Assembly: GCF_011947265.1 (NCBI RefSeq)
Contig: NZ_JAATHD010000002.1
Location: 124,001-188,000, forward strand
Source of the DNA: Paenibacillus sp. HB172176
GTDB taxonomy: Bacteria; Bacillota; Bacilli; Paenibacillales; Paenibacillaceae
DNA: 64,000 nucleotides
Reading direction: 5' to 3'
Below are positions 52,058 through 59,433 of the stretch, piece after piece; positions within the stretch are counted from its first letter, which is position 1; every line of letters begins with the position of its first letter. The notes under the pieces were generated by a model. That model searched no databases. It was not told where the DNA came from and worked only from the letters and a program-made list of their open reading frames with translations. The position numbers and the translations under genes were made by a program.

Positions 52058-54268
52058 ATGATAACCAAATCGTTTTTCATACGACTGCTCTCCGGCTTTC
52101 TCATTATTATTCTCGTGATGATGTTTTTTTATCTTCTATCTACCAATTATATGAAATCCGAATACAAAGAGAGCATTATCACCTATAATCAAGATCATTT
52201 GGAAAACACGATGGAAAAGTACGAAGAAATGTTTACTTACATCCAGAATATCTTAATGGGACTGTACGCCAAACAGTCTGTTCAGACGCTTAATAAGGAT
52301 TTGCGTTCTCTTCCTCCGGATTCGGCAAATATTTCATCCTTGAACGTATTAATTGTGATGGATGATCTGAATCAAGAAGTTCAAGCGCATTCACAGCTCT
52401 ATTTGGAATCGATTTATTTGGTTTTGGACCATCCATCCGCAGTCATTGCTCCTGGCGGGACAAGCGAGGCTTCCATGTTGTTCAACAAGTATGCATTGTT
52501 TGACGACCAAACGGGATCTGTTTGGCAAGACTGGTTCGATCAAAGCTTTGTTTTGAAAGTTGCGCCTTCTCATTATCGAGATACGCAAACACTAGCTGTC
52601 GTTGTAAAAAACAAGCATATTCCCGACTTTTATTTCATTGCGTTTATTCATGCCGCTCATGCCTATCAGCATTTGTACGGCCAATCCTCCGATCAGCAAT
52701 TTAAAATGGAGACGGAAAATTCGATTCTCTATCAAACCGGAGGATCAGACAACAAGGAAGTCTTAAACAAGGAAGACAGCTATTTATTTCATATAGAAGG
52801 AACACGAACCGGAATTACGTATTCCAGTCGAATTCCGAATACCGCGGTAGAAAAGCCGATCTCTCAAATGAATTGGGTTTTGCTATGGATTGTGCTCGGA
52901 TCGGTTGCTATTAGTTTAGCCCTGTCAACTTGGGTCAGCTTGTCGATTCATGCTCCGATCAAGCGAATGCTCAGCTTCGTCAGCGGAAATCGCACACAAC
53001 CGGTTTCAAGCGGAATTCGTGAATTTCAACACATTTACAATCACTTGCATAATCTTGTCCAGAAATCAAGGGAAACGGATCGATTTATTTCCGAGTCAGA
53101 GTCTCTGCTGAAGTATTACGCTTATGGCAATCAGCTTCGAGCCGTCAGCCCGGATGATTCAAGGAGCAACGCCTACCATTTCAAGGACAATCCTTTCATT
53201 GTCGTTCTCTTCAAACTGCATTTCCGCAATCCGATGCAAACCAATTTGAGAATGACATCGAACAAAGTTTCCATTTGTGAGTTTATTCGCTCGAGTCTGG
53301 ATAAGCGGCAACCGGATACGCTCACCTTCCAGATGGATCAGGAGCATATTGTTTCCTTGCTGTTCACGAAGAATCCCCCTCTTGAGACCGAGAGGGGGTA
53401 TCTGAACGAATTGATGCAAGCGTTGGACCTTCATGCCGACTATTTCTTAACGACAATCGGTATAAGCGCAACATACAAGCATTCATCCGATTTATTGAAG
53501 GCGTACGAGCAAACAAAAAGCTTGGTCAGTCAGCGAACGCTTGGCGAGTCCGTCCAATTTTTCACAAAGAAGATGAAGAAAAATGTTCTATGGATCAATC
53601 CTGTGCAAGAACAGTTTTTAATGAATTACGTGACGTACCATAAACGGGATGACGCGCTCTCTTGGATAAAACAGCAGCTAACAAGAATGGAAAGCCAAGA
53701 GTCGTCCATCGAGCAAATCATCGATTTCACCCGTTTGGTCATGAGAAAGCTCAAGTCTTGCTTGCCCCAAGCGCGTTGGGAGGACGAACTATTCACATCA
53801 TTCGAACGATCAATCCCTTACTGCTTCACTTATGACGAGTTTGTTCGCCTATTGGAGCAGCTATTGGAGGAGGTCTTAGCCCATTTGAATCCCGTTCAGG
53901 AGATCCAGCATCAGGACAGGACGGTTCAACAGGTTATTCACTATATGCATGAAAACTACAAGGAGGATATCTCGCTGGAGTCGATTTCGCAGCAATATAA
54001 CATATCCAAAAGCTATTTCTCTACCCTGTTCAAAGAGAACACCGGCAATAACTTCAAGGATTATCTCAATCGAATTCGGGTAGATCAGGCCAAGCTTATG
54101 CTGCGAACGACCGAATTGAAGATCAGAGAAATAACGGAGCGAGTAGGATACTCGGATCCGACGCCGTTTATTCGTATTTTCAAAAAATATGTGGGAACAA
54201 CCCCTACAGAATACCGGGATATTCATTTCGAATCCAATGTTTCGGATTCTATATCCAAGCTAGATTAA
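52058..54268 (+). CDS. Membrane-bound sensor-regulator of the AraC family
   Basis: A 736-residue one-component regulator. Helix 1 (about residues 8-28), an extracellular sensor domain of about 240 residues, helix 2 (about 270-295), a cytoplasmic linker, and a C-terminal double HTH (about 625-725) with DISLESISQQYNISKSYFSTLFKENTG and VGYSDPTPFIRIFKKYVGTTPTEYR. This architecture is common beside LplB/YtcP transporters, sensing their substrate. ATG with a weak GGTGATTTAGAAG site. Divergent from the operon it likely activates and 18 bases before the M55 peptidase gene. Confidence 0.9.
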   Translation: MITKSFFIRLLSGFLIIILVMMFFYLLSTNYMKSEYKESIITYNQDHLENTMEKYEEMFTYIQNILMGLYAKQSVQTLNKDLRSLPPDSANISSLNVLIVMDDLNQEVQAHSQLYLESIYLVLDHPSAVIAPGGTSEASMLFNKYALFDDQTGSVWQDWFDQSFVLKVAPSHYRDTQTLAVVVKNKHIPDFYFIAFIHAAHAYQHLYGQSSDQQFKMETENSILYQTGGSDNKEVLNKEDSYLFHIEGTRTGITYSSRIPNTAVEKPISQMNWVLLWIVLGSVAISLALSTWVSLSIHAPIKRMLSFVSGNRTQPVSSGIREFQHIYNHLHNLVQKSRETDRFISESESLLKYYAYGNQLRAVSPDDSRSNAYHFKDNPFIVVLFKLHFRNPMQTNLRMTSNKVSICEFIRSSLDKRQPDTLTFQMDQEHIVSLLFTKNPPLETERGYLNELMQALDLHADYFLTTIGISATYKHSSDLLKAYEQTKSLVSQRTLGESVQFFTKKMKKNVLWINPVQEQFLMNYVTYHKRDDALSWIKQQLTRMESQESSIEQIIDFTRLVMRKLKSCLPQARWEDELFTSFERSIPYCFTYDEFVRLLEQLLEEVLAHLNPVQEIQHQDRTVQQVIHYMHENYKEDISLESISQQYNISKSYFSTLFKENTGNNFKDYLNRIRVDQAKLMLRTTELKIREITERVGYSDPTPFIRIFKKYVGTTPTEYRDIHFESNVSDSISKLD

Positions 54269-54286
54269 AAGAAGGGCGGTAATCAA

Positions 54287-55066
54287 ATGAAATTTTTTCT
54301 ATTAACCGATTTGGAGGGCCCTGCCGGGGTCGAAAAATTCACGGAAACTCGCACAAACGATGTCAAAGCCAAGTCAAAATCCATGAAACAACTAGCATTA
54401 GAGGTGAATGCGTGTATGGAAGGAATTCGAGAAATGGATCCCGCTGCCGAAATCATCGTATGGGATGGACATGGTCCGGGAGGATTAATCGGACAAACGA
54501 TTACAGGCGGGCAACTTATCCCGAACACGGTCAAAGACAAGCCTTATTGGAACCTGCGGGATTTCGACGCGGTGCTGTTTGTCGGCCAGCATGCGATGGC
54601 TGGAGCGTTCCATGCTCCCTTATGCCATACCTATTCCTCTACTGGAATTGCCTATTACAAATTAAATGGTATATTTGTCGGCGAGTTCGGATGTCGGGCG
54701 CTGGCTGCGGGCTTGCAAGGCGTTCCGGTTATCTTCCTGTCCGGTGACGACAAAGCCGTGCTGGAAGCCAAAGCATTGATTCCTAACATGGAAACAGTCG
54801 CCGTGAAGCAAGGCACAGGTCTGGAATCCGCCATTCACCTGGACTCGGAAGAAGCTTGCCGGCTTATTCGGGAAGGCGCTTATCGTTCGGTAGCCAGAAT
54901 GAAGGAGATCGAGCCGTTCACTGCCTTCGCTCCCCCCTATTCGCTTGAAATAAGATTTTTCGAGCCCTTTCACCACGATACATTTGGCTTTGATTCCGGA
55001 GCGCAAGTTGTGGACAGCAGAACCATCCTTTACCGCTCAGACGATCTGAGCAGCTTTCCCATTTAA
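54287..55066 (+). CDS. M55-family D-aminopeptidase (DppA-like)
   Basis: A 259-residue zinc D-aminopeptidase. Metal ligands Asp8, Glu10, His62, His102 and Glu133 sit in LLTDLEGPAG, DGHGPGG, VGQHAM and VGEFGC, matching DppA. DppA releases D-Ala from D-Ala dipeptides. AAGGGCGG precedes the ATG. It follows the AraC gene by 18 bases and is probably co-transcribed, linking it to the carbohydrate locus, whose operon contains an alanine dehydrogenase. It ends at a strong hairpin. Confidence 0.92.
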   Translation: MKFFLLTDLEGPAGVEKFTETRTNDVKAKSKSMKQLALEVNACMEGIREMDPAAEIIVWDGHGPGGLIGQTITGGQLIPNTVKDKPYWNLRDFDAVLFVGQHAMAGAFHAPLCHTYSSTGIAYYKLNGIFVGEFGCRALAAGLQGVPVIFLSGDDKAVLEAKALIPNMETVAVKQGTGLESAIHLDSEEACRLIREGAYRSVARMKEIEPFTAFAPPYSLEIRFFEPFHHDTFGFDSGAQVVDSRTILYRSDDLSSFPI

Positions 55067-55069
55067 GAG

Positions 55070-55101
55070 AAGGCTGACCGGCATACTTGCCGGTCAGCCT
55101 T
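55070..55101. terminator. Terminator after the M55 peptidase gene
   Basis: A perfect 14-bp stem (AAGGCTGACCGGCA and its complement) around TACT, immediately after the stop codon. The T-run on plus is short, but A-rich and T-rich flanks allow use. Confidence 0.8.
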
Positions 55102-55147
55102 TGTAGCTGTATATGAACTGCAAGGGCATACGACGAGCTTATGAAAA

Positions 55148-55717
55148 TTATAAAACGCTCAACCGCAGCTCATAAAAGTATTGCACAATGGGATGCTTCA
55201 GCTTCATTTTTTCCGCTAAGTTTATTATTCGTTTCCGCCCCATTCGTTTATCGATCAAGGCTAAAATGTTCAACAAGATATCCTGACTCTCCAGGCTCTT
55301 CTCTAACGGAGCAGACAAGAACGCCGTAGCCGCAGTCCTAAAATCCGATTTGCACAGCTCTGCCTGTGCAGTCATCAGCTCTTTGGCGAGCTTTGCTTTT
55401 TTTCTGCTCTCCGCAATGATGCGCAGCCGCTCCTCCGGAACGGGTCCTTTCATTTCTTTCCGAACGGCTTCTATATCTTCATTCCCGATCCCAATCCGAA
55501 TAGCCGGATCATTCTTGATATCTTGCTCAGACTGGTACCACTTGATTATATTGGACGCATCATTCATATTGAGAATCTTTCGTTTATCTACCGTAAGATA
55601 GCATTGTCCCGCTTTGCCGGGCAAATAGCGGTAGCTGGTTGAGCCGTATTCCACTTTTCCAATTAACCCCGGATACAGAAAGCTCTCCAGATTCTGCTTC
55701 AGTTTGCTCCAAGCCAT
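55148..55717 (-). CDS. SF0329-like protein of unknown function
   Basis: A 189-residue soluble protein. The opening WSKLKQNLESFLYPGLIGKVEYGSTSYRY resembles the SF0329 family (W-S-K-L...R-V-x-Y pattern), whose role is unknown; the rest is helical and charged. GGAGG lies eleven bases upstream of the ATG, 37 bases after the truncated cupin. Confidence 0.7.
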   Translation of the reverse strand: MAWSKLKQNLESFLYPGLIGKVEYGSTSYRYLPGKAGQCYLTVDKRKILNMNDASNIIKWYQSEQDIKNDPAIRIGIGNEDIEAVRKEMKGPVPEERLRIIAESRKKAKLAKELMTAQAELCKSDFRTAATAFLSAPLEKSLESQDILLNILALIDKRMGRKRIINLAEKMKLKHPIVQYFYELRLSVL

Positions 55718-55754
55718 GAAGTCCTCCTATATACGCTGTTTGTTCGTTTGAGTC

Positions 55755-56000
55755 CTATACATCTCTGAAAATGAAGCCAACATGTCTCTGCTTGTTAGGC
55801 CGTTCATTTTTATTTGACTTCGGCTTCTTTCCCCCAACCTCACCGTTAGGCGGAAGATTATTCAGGGACACTTCCATGCCGGTAAGGCCTAATGCTTCTT
55901 TCAAGAAAATCTTGCCTTTAAGCATACCTTCTGTGACCTCTCCAAAGTTCGAAAAAGCCCCTGAATGTTTAACGGAATAATTTACTTTATTCTTCTCCAA
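55755..56000 (-). pseudogene. Truncated cupin-domain protein
   Basis: Residues 1-52 (NYSVKHSGAFSNFGEV, KIFLKEALGLTGMEVSLNNLPPNGEV) match the start of small cupin proteins, but at the point where the P-x-H-x-H-x4-E metal motif should follow, the frame becomes a Lys/Asn/Arg-rich tail (KKPKSNKNERPNKQRHVG) and stops. No other frame continues the cupin. The metal-binding strand and the rest of the barrel are missing, so it is probably inactive, cut by a deletion or recombination. A short real gene cannot be excluded. Confidence 0.55.
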
Positions 56001-56023
56001 TTTTCACACCTCGTTTGTAGAAT

Positions 56024-56467
56024 TTAAAAGGCTGGAAGCTTCATACCTGTCTCAAGCAAACTCTTCAAGTTACTGAGAATGACCGGCCATCCCGTATTAA
56101 ATCCATCCATCTTGCCATTATCCTCGCGAATATCCTTCTCCAGCAGATCCTCGTGCAGGAGCTTTAATTTCATGGTTTGTTCGAGCGCAGTCAGCTCAAA
56201 AGTAACCTTCGAGAATCGTTCACTCTCTCCGTCCTTGACACTCCAAGTCATAGAAAGCATTCGATAAGGATCGCTCACAAGAACCACGCCATGATGCTCG
56301 ATCTTGTCCTTAATCATAAGCTTGAACTCAGAACCTTCTTGCCAGTCTGAAATAATTTCCCGTCCGAAAAAGTATTGCTTGGTGAACTCGCCATTTGTTA
56401 ATGCAGCCCATAGCTTCTCTGGCGTCGTAGCGATGTAAGTCGTGTACACGAATGATGCTTTATTCAT
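56024..56467 (-). CDS. SRPBCC/AHSA1-domain protein
   Basis: A 147-residue START-like protein: YIATTPEKLWAALTNGEFTKQYFFGR, then SDWQEGSEFKL, TMTWSVKDGES-like strands and a C-terminal helix (GWPVILSNLKSLLETG). AHSA1-type proteins bind hydrophobic ligands; they are very often paired with ArsR regulators, as here, with unknown purpose. Starts eight bases inside the arsR-like gene, implying coupled translation. Confidence 0.9.
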   Translation of the reverse strand: MNKASFVYTTYIATTPEKLWAALTNGEFTKQYFFGREIISDWQEGSEFKLMIKDKIEHHGVVLVSDPYRMLSMTWSVKDGESERFSKVTFELTALEQTMKLKLLHEDLLEKDIREDNGKMDGFNTGWPVILSNLKSLLETGMKLPAF

Positions 56468-56780
56468 GCTTAGAATCCTCCTCCAATGCTTGCTTCAGAT
56501 TGTGTAAAGCTTCGATTCGGTGACGATCAAACTTGCCGATCCAACGTTCATAAATTTCTCCGATAGGCACCGGGTTTAAATAATGGAGCTTCTCGCGGCC
56601 ATGCCACACGACAGTCACAAGGTTCGCTTCTTCCAGCAGCAACAAATGCTTGGTCACAGCCTGCCTGCTCATTGTCATTTGAGCACAAAGCTCAGATAAG
56701 GACTGGCCATTATTCGCGAACAAGATGTCTAGCAATTGTCTGCGCGTTCCATCCGCAAGTGCTTTGAATAGTTTGTCCAT
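56460..56780 (-). CDS. ArsR-type winged-helix repressor
   Basis: A 106-residue repressor: FKALADGTRRQLLDILFANN, LSELCAQMTMSRQAVTKHLLLLEEANLV and WHGREKLHYLN form the ArsR fold. No metal-binding Cys cluster is present, so it probably does not sense metal. ATG 56780 has no Shine-Dalgarno and begins about 6-7 bases after a -10 box, indicating a leaderless mRNA. A palindrome in the promoter spacer suggests autoregulation. Cotranscribed with the AHSA1 gene. Confidence 0.9.
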   Translation of the reverse strand: MDKLFKALADGTRRQLLDILFANNGQSLSELCAQMTMSRQAVTKHLLLLEEANLVTVVWHGREKLHYLNPVPIGEIYERWIGKFDRHRIEALHNLKQALEEDSKHE

Positions 56781-56786
56781 ACGCTT

Positions 56787-56816
56787 ATTATATGCAACTT
56801 TATGGTTGCATGTAAA
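56787..56816 (-). promoter_or_regulatory. ArsR promoter with palindromic operator spacer
   Basis: On minus: TTTACA (-35, 56811-56816), an 18-base spacer consisting exactly of the palindrome TGCAAC-N6-GTTGCA (56793-56810), TATAAT (-10, 56787-56792), six bases, then ATG. A bound dimer would sit between the two promoter boxes. Confidence 0.85.
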
Positions 56817-56827
56817 GCGAAAAATAA

Positions 56828-56853
56828 AAAGCTGGTTATTTCAATCCAGCTTT
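56828..56853 (-). terminator. Hairpin with minus-strand T-run
   Basis: AAAGCTGG and CCAGCTTT flank a 10-base loop, followed on minus by TTATTTTTC. It would stop transcripts entering the arsR promoter from the direction of the broken S66 gene. No minus-strand gene is near, so its client is unclear. Confidence 0.5.
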
Positions 56854-57057
56854 CAATCGCAATTCTTTGTATCCATGGAAATATTGCCATCCATCATACT
56901 ATGCCTTCACTGCATCGATAATTAGAGACACGAAGCCTAATTGCTCTCCCTGATTTCTGTGATCGAAGCGTTTCGAACGTTACTCCCCGCATATTTAGGC
57001 ATATCTGCCGAACGATCTGTATACAAATAAAAGAAAAGCGTAAGGAGTGATTCTCAT

Positions 57058-57309
57058 ATGGACAAGCCGTCAAACCCAATCGCAAATGATATCGCCTATG
57101 TAGAAGGCTCGATTGACTCCATGGAAAGCCGCGAAGAAGTGATTCGGCAAGTGAAACTGGCAATCGTCGAAAGAGGATTTGTCACCTGCAAAATATGCAA
57201 CGAGCCGATTACTGAGCAAGATAATCTGCAAATTCTTATCTACCCCGTCAGCGGCAACAATGGCATTGCCGTCCCGATTCACAGGGAGCATGCGGAATCC
57301 GCGCATTAA
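57058..57309 (+). CDS. Small CxxC protein, unknown function
   Basis: An 83-residue soluble acidic protein. Two Cys in TCKICNEPI and two nearby His (PIHREHAESAH) in the C-terminal half suggest a small zinc-ribbon-like fold. No family recognised. AAGGAGTG lies before the ATG at good spacing, supporting a real gene. The upstream 56854-57057 stretch shows only a TCGAAGCGTTTCGAA-like palindrome near 56960. Its stop abuts the S66 pseudogene's end. Confidence 0.7.
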   Translation: MDKPSNPIANDIAYVEGSIDSMESREEVIRQVKLAIVERGFVTCKICNEPITEQDNLQILIYPVSGNNGIAVPIHREHAESAH

Positions 57310-57976
57310 TTAGCAAAACGGACTATCGAGCAATATGATTTCGTTTGCAATCCCATCTAACCGAGCCTTTCCACCAAGCGGCAAGAGCAGCTTAGGATCT
57401 GTATGTCCGAAGTCGAAGTCTACGACTATTGGAAGCTGGGAAGCTCTGAATTCCTTTTGCGCCAAATCGAGAATGATCTGGTTAAGCTCCGCTTTCTCCG
57501 CTTCCGTATAGTCCTTCGCTCTTCCGAAGATCATGCCGTTCACGCGCGAAAAAATACCCTGCATGCCATAATTTCGCAGCATATACCCGACTTGTCTTGG
57601 CGATGGCTTCTCTTCCGAGGTCTCAAAGAACAGGATTTTGCTCTCCCAGAACGATTCGTTCGGCCAGTACTTTGTCGCCTTCATGAATTCCAGCACCTCG
57701 ATGCATCCGCCCCACAAGCTCCCTTCCGCAACAGCGCTTCTTTGCAGGATGGTCCAAGCGGCAGATGGTTCATCTGCGCCAGTCCGGCCATAACCGACGG
57801 ACCGTAGAAGGTCGTCATGCCCAGTTGATTCAGGTAATCTCCACCACCTCGAAGCCCAGCACCTCTTGGAGATTGCGGAGTCCCAGCTCATAAGTATCGG
57901 GGAACAAATGCGGCAATCCGCTCGAAGGCGAAATAATGGCTATTTTGGATCCAGGCTTCATTCGTTTCGGATTCAT
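57310..57976 (-). pseudogene. Broken S66 LD-carboxypeptidase (MccF-like)
   Basis: The C-terminal domain is well preserved in one frame (SLWGGCIEVLEFMKATKYWP, SRQ-like PSPRQVGYMLRNYGMQGIF, VVDFDFGHTDPKLLLPLGG). The start (ATG 57974-57976 with GGAGGCGTGA) reads MNPKRMKPGSKIAIISPSSG in a different frame and meets a stop after about 50 codons; a middle piece (NQLGMTTFYGPSVMAG) is in that frame shifted again. Family members are about 330-340 residues, so the middle has at least two internal deletions. The nucleophile-containing region is largely gone. Intact S66 enzymes recycle or cleave murein peptides. Confidence 0.85.
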
Positions 57977-58155
57977 TATCTGTCACGCCTCCCTTTTTCG
58001 CATTCCATCATACATTTCACTTGGGTTATTGCACCTTCGCCTCTAGTCCTCCCAAACAGAAGCTTCATCCTACCAATCTAACATGTATCGCAACAGAAGG
58101 CGACTTTTGTTCGCGAAACCTATAGTGAAGGCTGGAAGCTTATTATGTTTCCTTA

Positions 58156-58336
58156 AGCGGACATGAGAGCCTTTATTGGAGTAAAAAACGGAGTTTATTC
58201 ATTTTGACGGACACAGGTGCCGCTATTTCCTCAAAAAAAGCTTAAAAACAGCTGTTTTTTCGAAAATAACGTTATCTGTGTCCGCGAATTCGTTAAAATA
58301 GCTCAATTTGCGAAAATTGCGCATCTATGGTCCGCT
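58156..58336. repeat. Four-unit nested inverted-repeat element (type 2)
   Basis: Units built on AGCGGACAxxx...TATT occur forward at about 58156 and 58207, and reversed ending at about 58284 and 58336. The inner arms CGGACACAG (58208-58216) and CTGTGTCCG (58276-58284) are perfect and pair on through AT-rich sequence to a central AGCT-type loop; outer arms AGCGGA / TCCGCT close it. Offsets between outer and inner arms are 52 bases on both sides. One unit carries ATAACGTTA, also found in the 18.4 kb element. The rest of the 57977-58472 gap shows no gene. Confidence 0.75.
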
Positions 58337-58472
58337 GCAGTAGTAAATCGAAGCAGTGCCAGAGGTTTGCTCTAATGTCGATTGCAATAATAGTCCGTTC
58401 CAGCAGATTGGCGATAGCAAGAGAGAGCAGCTTCTCCGAATAGTCAACGCTGCTTATTCTTCGGGCTCCCCG

Positions 58473-59357
58473 TCACCAAAGCCACGGGGATACGGAAGGT
58501 ATGACGCCGCTTGCTGTTAAACCGCGAAGAATGGAGAGCACGCCTACGGCTATCGCCGTGACGGTTCCGGCTCTGTACATCAGCCTTCTCCATTTCTTGC
58601 TGGCGAAAGCCGTAATGGAGGCTGCCGCAGCCAGCGCCGGGAATGTCGATAAGCCGAATAACGCCATGATAAGCGCGCCCTCCATCGTAGAGCCGGATGA
58701 GGCCGCGTTCATCTGCATGGCATAGGTAAGTCCGCAGGGCATGAAGCCGAAGGCAATGCCTGTAACGATGAGGTGCAAGGCTTCCCTTGATCGTTTAGAA
58801 GGAGGAGCATTACTGCCCAGAGTATCGCTGGCGGTCACCGAAACATTCCCCCGGGTACCGTCGGCGCCTCCCGCTTTCCCACCATGTGTACCGTCAACGC
58901 CTTCCGCTTCCCCATCTCGTGTACCTTCGGCAGCCTTCACTGCCGCTATTGCAAGCCTGTCTCTATTGCTTCTCCCGTCTCTGCCTCTTCCGCCCGCTCC
59001 ACTGCGCATGACCAGCCCGCGATGCAGCAGCACAGTTAGCTTATGGATGAATGGCAGTTGGAATCTTCGCCAAAGCCAGAGCAGTACAAAGCAGCCTCCG
59101 ATAATCGAGGCCAGTCCTCTTACGCCGGCCAGCTTGCCGGCGACATCCAGGAAGGAACCTGCCGTTCCCATTACCGCTCCCATGACGGTATAGGACAGAA
59201 TCCTTCCGCCATTGTAGAGCAGCATTGAACTTCGAGCGGTAACCGTTGTTTGCATCGATACCGCCGACACAATTCCTCCGCACATTCCAATGCAATGCGG
59301 CGCGCTGAAGAGTCCGGTTAAGATGATGAGCGCGACACCGTTCCAGTTCGTCAGCAA
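58473..59357 (-). CDS. TauE/SafE-DsbD-like membrane protein with repeat insert
   Basis: A 294-residue protein. FSAPHCIGMCGGIVSAVS and FGFMPCGLTYAMQMNAA carry the Cys pairs (CIGMC and PCG) of the DsbD_2/sulfite exporter TauE-SafE group, with six helices. A hydrophilic Gly/Arg/Asp-rich insert (about residues 117-185), partly made of an 11-residue tandem repeat, splits the two halves. Relatives next to copper ATPases act in copper delivery to cytochrome oxidase. The next gene upstream is CopA, 76 bases away, supporting that reading. Confidence 0.85.
   Translation of the reverse strand: MLTNWNGVALIILTGLFSAPHCIGMCGGIVSAVSMQTTVTARSSMLLYNGGRILSYTVMGAVMGTAGSFLDVAGKLAGVRGLASIIGGCFVLLWLWRRFQLPFIHKLTVLLHRGLVMRSGAGGRGRDGRSNRDRLAIAAVKAAEGTRDGEAEGVDGTHGGKAGGADGTRGNVSVTASDTLGSNAPPSKRSREALHLIVTGIAFGFMPCGLTYAMQMNAASSGSTMEGALIMALFGLSTFPALAAAASITAFASKKWRRLMYRAGTVTAIAVGVLSILRGLTASGVIPSVSPWLW
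58855..58935. repeat. 33-bp tandem repeat inside the TauE/SafE gene
   Basis: GTACCGTC recurs at 58855 and 58888 and as GTACCTTC at 58921, exactly 33 bases apart, about 2.4 copies. It encodes repeats of GTRDGEAEGVD and GTHGGKAGGAD in the soluble insert. In-frame, so copy number can vary without breaking the gene. Confidence 0.85.
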
Positions 59358-59433
59358 TGTTCATTCCTCCCTTCTTCAAGGCGAACGAAGTCAGCAAGAA
59401 TGGCAAGCATGCCTTGAACAGACTTCCTCCCGC

